A stretch of DNA of 64,000 nt from Incurvaria masculella (lineage: Eukaryota; Arthropoda; Insecta; Lepidoptera; Incurvariidae). A program made the translations under genes and the position numbers. Below, in pieces: positions 45,456 to 55,924 of this stretch. The notes under the pieces were generated by a model that had not been told where the DNA came from, did no database searches, and saw only the letters and a list, made by a program, of their open reading frames with translations. Every line of letters begins with the position of its first letter. The first letter of the stretch is position 1. The DNA lies in assembly GCA_946894095.1 (NCBI GenBank), contig OX335652.1:15771001-15835000 (forward strand). The letters run 5' to 3'.

Positions 45456-46292
45456 ATTTTATTGCTGTACGAAAAAAAAATATAATATGACATACTTACA
45501 TATACACTTGTGTCTTCTTTCCATAAAGCTAAATTAGTCTTGAACTTGAACCGACCACCAACGGGTACTATTCATTGTTTGATTTCCTTTTCTGTCAACA
45601 TTTGTAATGCGATGTCGATGCATGCAGCTGTAAAGTAAAAAACAGATTATTACACAATGGTAAAATTTGAACGTTTATTCCCATTCAACGAACGAAAACT
45701 ATGAATGTGGATAAATAAATACGTAAGTTTGCAAGTAGTTTGACCGAATTTGCCATGCAGTTTTACTTAGTAACCTATTAACATGAAATCCTTTTCGGAA
45801 TGATTAATAGTCCCGATCGTGCGGCAAAAACACGCACAAATATTGAGCACAAACTGTCGTATTCAGAGTGGGCGGACTAACATTAATCCGCCGGACTAAA
45901 CCGGTTTTTATACGGTTAGTCCGTTGCTAATCTCGTAATAAGTATCGAGGGGCTCTCTGAATACGACTGATAGTAAAAAGGTTAGCTTGGTTTGGTTGGC
46001 TTCATCGAACGCACGAACCATGATCTAGTCAAGGCATTGCCATAAGTCATCGATGTCTATCACTGACGTAGAAGATATAAGAGGTACTTACCATCTAACG
46101 TGTTGAGGTACTGCAGCATGTCCGATTTTATCAATAGATCCAATGTATTAATCCATTTGGCAGAGCTGCACACCGTATGCACACCGACGCGACAACACCA
46201 ACATTACAAATGGCGGCGGCCAGCCCCAATCGCTAGCCAGCCAGCCGGCTGTGTTCGTGCGTTTGTGCGTGTTCCTGCTTATTTTTCGTAAC
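45456..46292 (-). pseudogene. Spliced SAM-domain-like coding remnant (two exons, one in-frame TGA)
   Basis: Unnamed. Exon 1 ends at 46092 with GATG|GTAAGT. Exon 2 starts at 45627 after TTTACTTTACAG. The 464-bp intron (45628-46091) is phase 1. The join reads MLQYLNTLD (ATG at 46119) then AACIDIALQMLTEKEIKQ, TGA (45572-45574), then, without a frame change, IVPVGGRFKFKTNLALWKED and TSVY to a second GTAAGT at 45499. The ID-x-ALQMLTEKEIKQ-x-IVPVGGR-KFK...WK pattern fits the second half of sterile alpha motif (SAM) domains, where the TGA replaces a hydrophobic residue. AATAAA occurs at about 45456 (minus strand). Either a short 27-residue peptide is made, or this is a decayed exon pair. No further exon was found. 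Function unknown; the SAM call is pattern-based. Confidence 0.45.
45856..45967 (+). mobile_element. 112-bp MITE with GTCGTATTCAGAG ends, inside the intron
   Basis: GTCGTATTCAGAG at 45856 mirrors CTCTCTGAATACGAC at the right edge. Interior GGGCGGACTAACATTAATCC and GGACTAAACCGGTTTTTAT. It lies within the inferred intron of the SAM-like remnant, in the opposite orientation to the copy at 60822. Confidence 0.8.
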
Positions 46293-46500
46293 TTTACGGA
46301 TGAATTATCGTGCAGTATGGAGAAATCATCAGTCGTCATGATACTTTCTCATTATATTATTTGAGTTCTTTAGGTTCAATACGATTATATATTTTTTATT
46401 TTTATATGTCGTCGGGAAAGGCAAGGGCACTATGCGTTCAAATATTCAATTGTAAACTGACAAGGACTGCGGTCGTTCGCTTGTTGTTGTTTTGAAATCA
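46130..46500. promoter_or_regulatory. Possible 5' region of the SAM-like unit, perhaps bidirectional
   Basis: On the minus strand a GCCGCCATTTGTAATG word and a CCAAT-like ATTGG word sit upstream of exon 1. On the plus strand, 46440-46500 ends in GAAATCAG|GTAATT, a fair splice donor, preceded by a short ATG frame (MSSGKARALCVQIFNCKL). Both are suggestive only. No transcript evidence is available here. Confidence 0.25.
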
Positions 46501-46784
46501 GGTAATTATTTTTATTTCTATTGTTACTTCACACTATAAATTCTTATTTTAGGAAAATTGATCATCTTTGGCTTTTAAATGAATTCACAAAATTGGCAGG
46601 ATGATTAATATTCGGCATTCCCGGTACCAATTGTTTCCATGGAGGTACTTTTCGAAAACATTAGTAGATGCAACATGACATTATTTTTTTTAAAAACAGT
46701 CATAAATTGTGACCGTTGCCAAAAAAATTTGTTTATTTATAGATTTATACATCGTCAATATATTTCCATTAGGCATAGTCTTCT

Positions 46785-46930
46785 TAGCCTGGTTTTCACC
46801 AAGTGCTGAATTATTTTAATTTTCACTCAAAGTGCTGATTATCTTGTACTGGTATCGATTGCCAGATGGTAAAAAATACCATTTACTGTTAGGATTAAGC
46901 TAATCAGTGCTTGGTGGATGAGACCCTTAG
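46785..46930. mobile_element. Short MITE with CACCAAGTGCTGA/TCAGTGCTTGGTG ends
   Basis: CTGGTTTTCACCAAGTGCTG is imperfectly inverted as TCAGTGCTTGGTGGATGAG. Interior AT-rich. CTTAG/CCTTAG flanks are compatible with a short target duplication. Confidence 0.55.
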
Positions 46931-47040
46931 CCTCTCAGTAAGGTACCAATTTTCTGAGAGCTTCCATATTTAGAAACCTTATTAAAAAAAAATACCTAAA
47001 TTTCTTATTTATCGGCCACATAAAAATATATTTTGTTATT

Positions 47041-47250
47041 CAGATCTGCATATATACTCTGTTACTAATAAACCAAGAGAATCCTTCGAATCGTTTTACA
47101 ATGTTCTGTCCTTTGCATTGACATGCAGTTTAGAATTCGGGAGAAAGAGACAAAACATTGTATAACTATTCAGAAGATGATTCAGAACATTCAGAACAAG
47201 CTTCTGAAGGAATTGCTTCCTTTTATGACTTCAATATGTATTTCACACAA
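47041..47250 (+). CDS. Weak candidate exon, unassigned
   Basis: TTTTGTTATTCAG at about 47029-47041 is a usable acceptor. The frame after it reads LHIYSVTNKPRESFESFYNV, then LSFALTCSLEFGRKRQNIV and a stop at about 47163. From 47134 the next frame is acidic (YNYSEDDSEHSEQASEGIAS). The switch in coding-like frame near 47150 suggests either a frameshift or chance. No domain recognised. An upstream donor at about 46500 could belong to the same unit. Confidence 0.2.
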
Positions 47251-47409
47251 AACCAAATTTTTACGGTTTTTAAGTTACGCATATACTCGTACCTACATAT
47301 TTTGTTGTTGAATTTGTATGGAGCCGGTTTTGGAGTTTCGGATTGTGTACCTAATGGGGACTGTTTTCTTCTAATCATAATAACTTCCTAATTAGGCCTA
47401 CTACAGTGT

Positions 47410-47548
47410 TTGTATAATCCAGCGAGGACCTTACCTATGGAACATCTCGTTTTTGTGACGAAATGCACTTATCCGCGGCGGGGATTTGAACCCAGACCTC
47501 TGGTATGCAAAACAAGTCCCTACACCACTGAGCCGCCACTAGCACTAC
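47410..47548 (-). mobile_element. tRNA-like head of the modular SINE
   Basis: Minus strand A-box-like GGCTCAGTGGTGTAGGGAC and B-box-like GGGTTCAAATCC, then the linker TGCATTTCGTCACAAAAACG. It ends just after the pseudo T-arm region; the body is absent. Confidence 0.6.
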
Positions 47549-47804
47549 GCCATGTTAAGATATCATTACTTACGCTTGTTTTTTTTTGTCATAAGCGTGA
47601 TACATTTAAAGTATTTCAATATCGCTAGGTTTTATCAATGATCACCATATTTTGCTCTGCCCTCTTGAGAATGTATCGGTTTATCCTGATGCACGCGTGA
47701 CGTCACGCTTTATCAGGAAGATTGTCATGACAACTTAACGGGATGTAATTGTAACAATACAAGGCATAAAGATAGATTATCGTTACGATAATTAACATGC
47801 CAAG

Positions 47805-48816
47805 TACTGATAGTTGAAGAAAGAGCCCGGTAAAAAGAACTACTTTACGAATATACTGCAAGGCTGGACCCGAACCAGCAAAACATACCATTCGCGGGTA
47901 TTGCGTCTACCAATTTGGCCACCTGCTGTATACCCATAATTTGGAATTCTCCTACAGTCCCTCTTCCCGCAATGAATGCCTCCTACTAACACAGTGTTTA
48001 AGATTATACCTACATACATTGATTTAACGCTTCATCTGCGTTGCGGACATTGACTGCAAAGATTGAACAATCAAACATATTGCCGTCAATCACCAAAATC
48101 GTATTTGGCATCAGACGCTAGAGCCAGTCCTAGGTTGACTTAAGTAAATATACTTTTTCGTACTAAGCAGGTACGTCGCTTATTCCAAGGAATGGGACAT
48201 GTATGTATGTATAATCGACCGTGAAGCAAGGACACATTAATTGAAGAAAGAGCCCGGTAAAAAGAACTACTTTACGAATATACTGCAAGGCTGGACCCGA
48301 ACCAGCAAAACATACCATTCGCGGGTATTGCGTCTACCAATTTGGCCACCTGCTGTATACCCATAATTTGGAATTCTCCTACAGTCCCTCTTCCCGCAAT
48401 GAATGCCTCCTACTAACACAGTGTTTAAGATTATACCTACATACATTGATTTAACGCTTCATCTGCGTTGCGGACATTGACTGCAAAGATTGAACAATCA
48501 AACATATTGCCGTCATCACCAAAATCGTATTTGGCATCAGACGCTAGAGCCAGTCCTAGGTTGACTTAAGTAAATATACTTTTTCGTACTAAGCAGGTAC
48601 GTCGCTTATTCCAAGGAATGGGACATGTATGTATGTATAATCGACCGTGAAGCAAGGACACATTAATTGAAGAAAGAGCCCGGTAAAAAGAACTACTTGT
48701 CCTTTCCTTGAATGTGTCCTTGCTTCACGGTCGATTATACATACATACATGTCCCATTCCTTGGAATAAGCGACGTACCTGCTTAGTACGAAAAAGTATA
48801 TTTACTACTGATAGTT
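47805..48816. mobile_element. 990-bp composite of tandem and inverted tRNA-SINE units, 11-bp flanking repeats
   Basis: TACTGATAGTT flanks the insert on both sides (47805-47815 and 48806-48816). Inside: unit 1 47816-48242, unit 2 48243-48668 (nearly identical, 427 and 426 bp), a 29-bp start of unit 3, then 48711-48805, an inverted copy of 48570-48664. Each full unit has, on the minus strand, an A-box-like TGGCCAAATTGGTAGACGC and a B-box-like GGTTCGGGTCC, i.e. a tRNA-Leu-like head. A body-only copy is at 10673-10815. Confidence 0.85.
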
Positions 48817-48819
48817 TCT

Positions 48820-49140
48820 CATTCCGAGTAAGCTAATATCGTTGGTACAGGAATGACACGGGTCGGTATACTGATAAAGGTTCAGGAAAAATGAAAGCAA
48901 AACACGAAGCTGATACTTCTTCATTACGCCAAATTCTCATTTTTCTCAGTGTAGTTCCCCAGACTAGCACCGGAGGTGTCATCCGGTCCGTACTTCTCCG
49001 GCTTCGCTTATCAGTCCACTAGGACTGGCTACAAGAGACCATTGTATTCTATTGTATATAGTTCAGCCTTTGGGACACATAAGGAGCACTTGGAGTCGTC
49101 AAAATCTATTCCATGGCAAGAGGCTAAAATTCGAGCAATG
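48820..49140. other. Unique sequence, no gene seen
   Basis: Nothing recognised. Confidence 0.4.
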
Positions 49141-49142
49141 CA

Positions 49143-49561
49143 TTAAGGTGGACCATCCCGCTCAACTCCAGATACACACGGGGAAAGAAGATCACGCCCA
49201 TATTTATTGTCAGAGATCCCAAACTTATTTATTACGCAATGATAAAGTAAGAACATCTTAAAAAGATTAGTCATCAGACATAGCTTATTAAATCAAGATT
49301 TATAATCTAATTGGTTTCTGTTAGATTTTGGACTACAGCGGTCGTGGTTTACTTTTAGCTATAAGTCGTTTTGTAATACAATTTTCGTAAATGTTACCAA
49401 ATCATACACTATGCACATTGTCTTTTTTTGTGAACATTTAGCATCTTCCTCATCACGGAGCCTGTCTTTTTCTTTGAAACAGAGAAGGTCCCAGAGCGCA
49501 ACAGCACGGTTTTGTGCCGTGCCCGCGAATGAGTTAGTCCCGCCGGGTGGGGCCACCTTAA
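49143..49561. mobile_element. TTAAGGTGGCCC MITE, internally deleted copy
   Basis: TTAAGGTGGACCATCCCGCT to GGGTGGGGCCACCTTAA. Shares TACTATGCACATTGTC-like, AGCCTGTCTTTTTCTTTGAA and GCACGGTTTTGTGCCGTGC with 8355-8937, in reverse orientation. Only one arm of the internal hairpin remains. The long plus-strand frame starting at 49411 lies mostly inside it and is not a gene. Confidence 0.75.
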
Positions 49562-49564
49562 ATG

Positions 49565-50265
49565 AAAAACAAGTATTCAATGTCGGTACGTTTAGCCCGA
49601 GAAGAGAAGACTTGCAGAAAGAGAAGTATGAGTTTATCAAGCTCAAGCGAGTTGGATCAGCGTCCATACTGTGCATTAAAAATGATGTGTTTAATCATAC
49701 ATCGACGTTGATTTTGATGTTGTATCCTTTCGTGCACTCGGCCCTTACTTACTCCGCTGTATTTTTCAATCGCAGTCAAATCAAAATCAAGATACCGCTA
49801 GCGGAATCGGTCATTTCGCGGTGACTTCGATCGCTATGGTTCGAGCGAGCGGGCCAACTTGTTATCGCTCAAATTACACGCGACGCTCGGTCGGTCTGGG
49901 CCAATTATGGCCAACGGTTGCGATGGTGCCCTGCAATTAAAGCCACGGCCTTTCCGCATAATGAGCGCTCGCGTTAGCATTGTTCCTGGCCGCGTCGCAC
50001 CCGCAGTGCCGCACTGCAACGCGTCACAGCGGCGCAACCGCGAGGTTACAGCTTTCACTAAACTTACTGGTTGACGTGAAGACGTTGGGTTAAATAGCTA
50101 CTCGACTATGTTAATAGTCTGTTACCAATCACGTTCCCTACGAAAACAACAGAAAAAAGATGTAATGTCCCTTGGGAAACTTTTGCAAGAAAAAAACCGA
50201 TAGAAATTGCATCACACGTTACTAAATATCTAGCTGGTTCATTTTCACCTTTGATATGTCAGTCA
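49565..50265. other. Unique sequence with GC-richer centre
   Basis: 49830-50060 is GC-richer and repeat-free; possible conserved non-coding DNA. No exon evidence. Confidence 0.4.
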
Positions 50266-50266
50266 G

Positions 50267-50560
50267 TCAGCGTGTTTGCGTCCACTGCTGCGTATGTCTC
50301 TCCAATTTTTCACCATTCCTCCCGGCCCTCAGCGGTACGGAACCACTGGACCACTGCTTTCCGCCGACGCACTTGATGTCGTCGTCCAACCTGGTGGGTG
50401 GTCTTCCCACACTCCGTTTTCCTGTCCACGGCCACCATTGATATGCAGTCGAGCAACTCAGTCTATATCCATGTTTCATGGACGCCCTCAAACTTCCATT
50501 AGTGTTCACTATATCCACACATTTGGCAAGGCAAATAAACGACATCGTGTCAGTTTTCTA
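50267..50560 (-). pseudogene. RTE-type LINE C-terminal fragment
   Basis: The minus frame contains WPWTGKRSVGRPPTRLDDDI and then KCVGGKQW, the GRPPTRWxDDI signature just before the C-terminus of RTE-like reverse transcriptases. It then runs SGSVPLRAGRNGEKLERHT and QQWTQTR to the stop. This is the same family as 39435-39534. No polymerase core upstream, so 5'-truncated and presumably inactive, although this stretch has no internal stop. Confidence 0.65.
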
Positions 50561-50564
50561 GCAA

Positions 50565-50905
50565 GATGCCATTTCGATGCCGAGTAACAAAAAACCCGAT
50601 TCATGGTACCAGTAATCTAAACCAGAGGAACGGAATAACGTTCATGGAATATTCGCAAATATCCTCAGAAACTTCTCGATCGACAAAGCTGCGATTGGAT
50701 TATATAATCCGGGGATGACGTCGAGTTGTGACGTTGCAACGGCCGCTTCCACTATAGCGGCTTATATTTCGTGAGGATGTAAATGCGGATGACATTTTGC
50801 TTGACGGTAATTGATAGGGGCTCGCACGGACGCAGCCGGTGCCAGGCATCACCGACCCGTATGTTGCATGCCGTCGAGCAAAATGTGTCATTAGAAGATC
50901 AATTG
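50565..50905. other. Unique sequence, no gene seen
   Basis: Nothing recognised. Confidence 0.4.
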
Positions 50906-50910
50906 TTTGT

Positions 50911-51152
50911 GCTGTGTGGGTGCCGGCAAGTTAAAATAATACAATTGGGCCCACTGCATTCCTTACCGTGCATGAAGTATGAGCTGACTAAGGGATTGGT
51001 CGTTCTTGGTTCGGATTCCACAATAAACAGTAGGTCCCCTGCATTTATTTCCGTGCAAGTCGTAAAAGCCGACTAAGGGATTCGCCGTTCGTGGTTCGGA
51101 TTGCACGTTAAACTGTAGGTCCCCTTCCTTACTTACTAGGTGGCAGGGGGGG
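50911..51152 (+). mobile_element. SINE, modular family, tandemly duplicated third-type head
   Basis: First head 50911-51030 (GGGTGCCGGCAAGTTAAAAT, GAGCTGACTAAGGGATTGGT, TTCGGATTCCAC). The start of the body (AGTAGGTCCCCT) then runs back into a second head (GCATTTATTTCCGTGCAAGT, AAAGCCGACTAAGGGATTCG) and again into the body start, ending at about 51150. The rest of the body is missing. Confidence 0.65.
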
Positions 51153-51154
51153 TT

Positions 51155-52900
51155 TTCGTCTACCTTAGAGAAATTAATTCGGAATTCCTAGATCTAAATT
51201 GGACAAAAAGTCACTAAACAAATCAGTGTGCAACCCATTGGTTCGCCTTCGCAACTCATCCGTACGGATGAGAATAAAAACTTAAACGTTATGAATCAAA
51301 CTGTATGTGAAATGCATTTTTGGTAAAAAATAAAGAATTATTATTATTATCATCTGCAAGGAGCGAAGCAAGTCGTCTTAATTAAACGTTGATAATGTCC
51401 AGCATAAAGCGCCGCACGGCACCGGGACAGCATAAAATATCCGACAGGTTCAAGCCGTGAGCTCCAGCGATGGATTAATCGATTACCGCTGAAATATGCT
51501 GAGAGGGAGCGGTCACGAAATCGCAGTCGATGCCACCGGGAGATAGGGACACACGCCCGCCCTGCGGCTGCATTCGGGTTGGTCAGGACGTCTGAGGTCC
51601 GTCTTGAACATCAACCATTAGTTAATATACCTATGTCCTATCATGCTTCAACTGCGATCGAGCAGGCAAGGCCGAATGACAAATTTGTAATACAAATACA
51701 ATTGCAATGTCACCGAGATTTCAGACTATGTTCGATGATATACGAGATATTGCATTGAGAAGTGCAAGACGATTCTGACATTAATAAATAATAGCAAATG
51801 GAAAATCACACAATTTATAAAATCATAAATAATTTATTGTACACAGGGTACATAACAATCATCGTTATTATAGTAAGATATAAGGTAAATATATATGTAT
51901 AGATATATAGATAGCAACGTGATAAGAAAGCGATGTACCCCATCGAAGGAGAGCATTAAAATATTTATTCATAAGAATAGGTTTGTTTTTACAGAGTATT
52001 GTGTGTTATGTACTCAAAAGGTAAGTATCTGGCACCAAACAAAGTAACGGCTCTAGTCACGTAATTGAACGGAATGGGCGCACTGCTCGCATGAATCACA
52101 TGAGCATTTAATGTCGACTCATTACAAGCGCAATCAAGCGGAGGCTGTTAAATGAGAAAAGAACGGTAATTCACTTTTATTTTAAGTACGCTCTTTAGGT
52201 AAAATAATGGACTTGCCCCTCAAACGTGCTAAACAAGGTTAGTACATAACATCCAAGGAACGATAGAATAAGAAAAACAAAAAATAATCAAATTTATTTT
52301 ATGAGCGCACCCGTTTTTATTGTCGTTGATCGGTAATTGGAAGCACAATTGTAAATTACTGGGCAGGTAAGTAAAACATTGGATTACGAGATCCAATCAA
52401 GACTTTACGAGTCAACAAAAAGATCGGAAATGCAGTTTTTTATTTAAGTGTATAGAACATTTCTATCACAAGTTGGCCCGTGCGCAGCGATACCGCTAAT
52501 GTGGACTCTCGTTTTGAAGAGACGATGAGTTCTATACCGAGGGCGTATTATTTTTATTAACTCGCTTTCTCGTCTATCCGTCGTTTCGGTGTAACTTTGG
52601 AAATCCATATTAACTTTCCGATGCGATTTAAAAAAATAAAGCTCAGGTCTGGTTGACAATGCAAAATACTAAAATAACAGGTTTTAAAACGGAACGAAAA
52701 ACGTGGGTTGCAATAGGTAGATTAGTGTAGAGGGTAGCCGTCGTGGCGGTGTGCGGTTTTCGTTTTTGAGAAATAAGTCAGTTTTAAAAATGTGGTAGAT
52801 GAAGCAGTACAGTTAATTAAATGCTAAATATTTTGGATGCAACTAACATTTAACTGAAGCAAGAAGTTGAAATACTGGATCTCCCCTCAAACGAGGAATT
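51155..52900. other. Unique sequence, no gene seen
   Basis: 51350-51600 is GC-richer. The remainder is AT-rich with a GATA-like simple run near 51900. No gene signal. Confidence 0.45.
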
Positions 52901-52907
52901 GGCGTAT

Positions 52908-52975
52908 TTTTAACCGACTTCAAAAAAGTAGGTGCTTAATTCGACTGTATGTTTTTTGTATGTTTGTTCCTGTGT
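52908..52975 (+). repeat. Fragment of the TTAACCGACTTC repeat
   Basis: TTTTAACCGACTTCAAAAAA, then GACTGTATGTTTTTTGTATG. See 23807-23965. Confidence 0.6.
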
Positions 52976-53014
52976 TAAAATGTAAGACACGAAAAGCTGT
53001 TCGTCGGTCGCAAT

Positions 53015-53232
53015 GTCACTCGGCATTGTCCTTTGCTTTCATTTCTAGGGTCAGTTTTGTTGGCATCTGCCTTGTTGTCGCAATGTCATCAGAACCTTAA
53101 TCGCTTGGACGTATTGTCACTCAAACCTTAGCCGCTTTGGTCGCATTGTAGCTCGGAACCTTAGCCACTTGGTCGCAGTGTCACTAAATGTATAGTCATA
53201 AAGCGACCCTCGGTCACAGTTACTTCCAAACT
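53015..53232. repeat. Diverged minisatellite block, ~31-38-bp units
   Basis: GTCGCAATGTCATCAGAACC, then ATTGTCACTCAAACCTTAGC, GTCGCATTGTAGCTCGGAAC, GTCGCAGTGTCACT: irregular repeats of the GGTCGCAGTGTC...CCTTAG type. Confidence 0.65.
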
Positions 53233-53424
53233 TAGCCGATTAGAAGAAGCATTTTTTAATTTTATTAACTGTCCACTTTAACAGAGAACCAACAACATTC
53301 GATAACAAATGCGAACTAAAAAAGGAAAAATATAAGTGTGTCAATGAAGGAACGATTATATTAGTCTAATTTAAAAATAAATGATAGCATTGCTTTCTAA
53401 AGTAAAATTACATTTAATATAATA

Positions 53425-53600
53425 ATCACCCGAACTGTAATCGCTTGACTGAACAGTCACACGAAACTTTGTCGCTAGGTCGCAGTGTCGCTCCAACCTT
53501 TGTCTCTTGGTCGCAGTGTCGCTCCAACCTTAGTCTCTTGGTCGCAGTGTCGCTCCAACCTTTGTATCTTGGTCGCAGTGTCGTTGGATCTCTTGGAAGA
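53425..53600. repeat. 31-bp minisatellite, about four regular units
   Basis: Units are GGTCGCAGTGTCGCTCCAAC plus CTTTGTCTCTT, repeated from about 53478 to 53590, with flanking degenerate units. The 31-bp period is not a multiple of three, so the DQETKVGATLRP-type frames are artefacts. Same family as 53015-53232, with 190 bp of AT-rich DNA between. Confidence 0.75.
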
Positions 53601-53604
53601 GAGG

Positions 53605-53870
53605 CACCAACAACAAAAAGGGGATAGCGATCGCTGGCGTGATTAAGCGTAGCAAATAAAACTGAAAATGCAGGATGCTCCGGCGATAAGCGATAAAAAC
53701 GACGAAGCGAAGAGCAAATTCCGCGCACGATATCGCCGCCGCCGAGGAATTATTAAATATTAAAATAAATGCTACTCCGCCTCGGTCGCGGCGCGCCATG
53801 GGCTTTGATTATAAACATAACTAATCATGGGCCACGGAATACAGAAGTGATTTTAAAAGTCCCTTTTTAT
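53605..53870. other. Unique sequence, no gene seen
   Basis: Nothing recognised. Confidence 0.4.
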
Positions 53871-54255
53871 TTTAGGGTTCCGTAAGAAATGGCAAAAAGG
53901 AACCCTTATAATTTCGCCCAGTCCATCCGTCCGCCCCTCCGTCTGTCCGTATTTCACAGCGTTTTTACTCGGGAAACTATTGGATCTATATAGATTAGTT
54001 ATAGATGTAGTTAGTAACATAGTAATTTCCTATTAACCTAAGTAGAGACACTAGTGAGGCAGAAAAAAACTCACATGTGGTTACGGTTGTAAAATGAGCA
54101 ACTTTAAAATTAGCGGTGAAAATTTCTAGAGAAAGTTAAGGTGGAAAAAAACACATAAAATATATTTGAGATCCGTCGTGTAGTTTTTAGGTTACGTTCG
54201 TCTCGGCTACGAAACCCTTACTGTACGTGGTCCGACACGCACCGACCGTTTTCTT
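53871..54255 (+). repeat. Dispersed GGGTTCCGTACC repeat, diverged copy 4
   Basis: TTTTAGGGTTCCGTAAGAAA, then CCATCCGTCCGCCCCTCCGT; ends GTACGTGGTCCGACACGCAC then CGACCGTTTTCTT. The interior differs from copies 1-3. Confidence 0.6.
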
Positions 54256-54501
54256 AAAATTTATTTCGTTCATATAATCAACTTTCTGCGACATGATGCG
54301 TGCTTACAAAAAAACAGTTCACGTTGCTCTTCAAATGGGAAACCATCAAAACCTAAGTTACTGGGTAGTAAAGTAACTAGTGTTTGAATGTTCGTGTGCG
54401 TAGGCTGTAGGGGCACGTTTACATGTTCTGGAAAATCAAACCAGCGTTTTGCTAAATTCGCTGAGATGTTTGGTTTACACTATTCGCGACACAACCAACG
54501 C

Positions 54502-55035
54502 TTAAGGTTATCCCGCTCAACTCCCCATACAAACGGGGAAAGAAGATCACGCCCATATTTCTTGTCAGAGATCCAAAATGTTGCTCAAAATAGCTTTATT
54601 TGATCCAACTAGATGTCTGATGCCCGTTGGAATTGCGCAATTGTCTTGGTTTCTAAGTTATAAGGTCTGAAAGTTCGAATTCTTCGCGTGTTTCATACAA
54701 TAACTTTGGAGGTGGATTACTCAACGATAAAATCTATACATCTTAAAAAGATTAGTCATCAGACATAGCTTGTTTCATGAAAAATCTATTTAGTTTTTGT
54801 TAATTTTTTTACTAAAGCGGTCGTGGTTTACTTTTAGCGAGAAGTCGTTTTGTAATAAACATTTTCGTAAATCTTACCAAATCAAACACTATGCACATTG
54901 TCTGCTTTGTGAACATGTTGCATCCGCCTCGTCACGGAGCCTGTCTTTTTCTTTGAAACATAGAAGATCCCAGAGCGCAATAGCACGGTTTTGTACCGTG
55001 CTCGCGAATGAGTCCCGCCTGGAAGGGACACCTTA
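54502..55035. mobile_element. TTAAGGTGGCCC MITE, near full length
   Basis: Reverse orientation to 8355-8937: CCCATACAAACGGGGAAAGA, AAAATGTTGCTCAAAATAGC, CAATAACTTTGGAGGTGGAT, AGCGGTCGTGGTTTACTTTT, ATAGCACGGTTTTGTACCGT, ends GGGACACCTTA. Terminal bases are partly mutated. Confidence 0.75.
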
Positions 55036-55039
55036 CGAT

Positions 55040-55920
55040 GATTTTAGAGAAGGCAATAGACAGCCGCCTTTGGCGGACCAAAAAGTAAAATACTTGTGTT
55101 GCCAGCAACAGATACAATAATGTTTTCTACTTTGCATCACTATGTAGAAGACGAGCGCGAGTAGCGGCCCACAGATAAGGCGCCGGCCACGGTGCCTGCC
55201 TACCCGCGGCGACTTTTTCTGAATTATGAAACGCGATAAGGGCGGTCACGCGCGCTGACCGCCGCCGCTACCGCAACCCGCGCCCATTCCGCCGAGTGAT
55301 TCTGGGCACTATTTCACGGCGATATACATACATACTTATTATGTAATACGTGAATATGGTAAAAGCTGAATGATATTTTTTTTAGGAAAATAAAAAAGGA
55401 CTTTAGGTTTCGTGGACACTCGATTGAAGCGATGTTTTTAATGTATTGGATTTTAATTGAGTACCAACACGATAGGTTTACATTGAGGGCTTTCAGGAAT
55501 ATATGACACAATAAGATTTGCACTTGAAAGAAAGATATGGAAGAACACAATAAATCGCCTATAAAAAGAAGTGAGACCTCGTGGAGACCTTTAATCGGAT
55601 TACCAATACTTATTGGGTCTATGTCGAGGGCTTCCTAAGATATGACACAATCACATTTCAAAATGACAGGAAGGTGGATCTCGATGAAACCTTCGATGAC
55701 CAATGATGGGTCTTGCAACATGCATGATAAGAGATGCAACGGGAATTCTTGCAACACGAACGGTAAGAGATGCAATGGGAATTAATTGTAATATATAATA
55801 ATGTTTAGAAGTGACACCACTACATACGTTATAATATAATTAAAAACGATTTCCAATAAACCAGAGGGCGTCTTGCACAGGTATTTGAGTCAATCAATTA
55901 CCCGCGATTGTTTTTCAAAC
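55040..55920. other. Unique sequence, no gene seen
   Basis: 55140-55320 is GC-rich and unique. Then a weak ~70-bp direct-repeat pattern at 55600-55790 (TGCAACATGCATGATAAGAG / TGCAACACGAACGGTAAGAG). No gene. Confidence 0.4.
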
Positions 55921-55924
55921 TTCT

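Noticed and set aside
47867..47925. tRNA-Leu gene (minus strand)
   Set aside because: A and B boxes are good, but no acceptor stem or full cloverleaf forms, and it repeats within a SINE-type tandem unit.
49411..49824. 137-codon open frame
   Set aside because: The first third lies inside a MITE and the rest has no motif or splice support.
53426..53799. Protein with DQETKVGATLRP repeats
   Set aside because: Frames run through a 31-bp minisatellite whose period is not a multiple of three.
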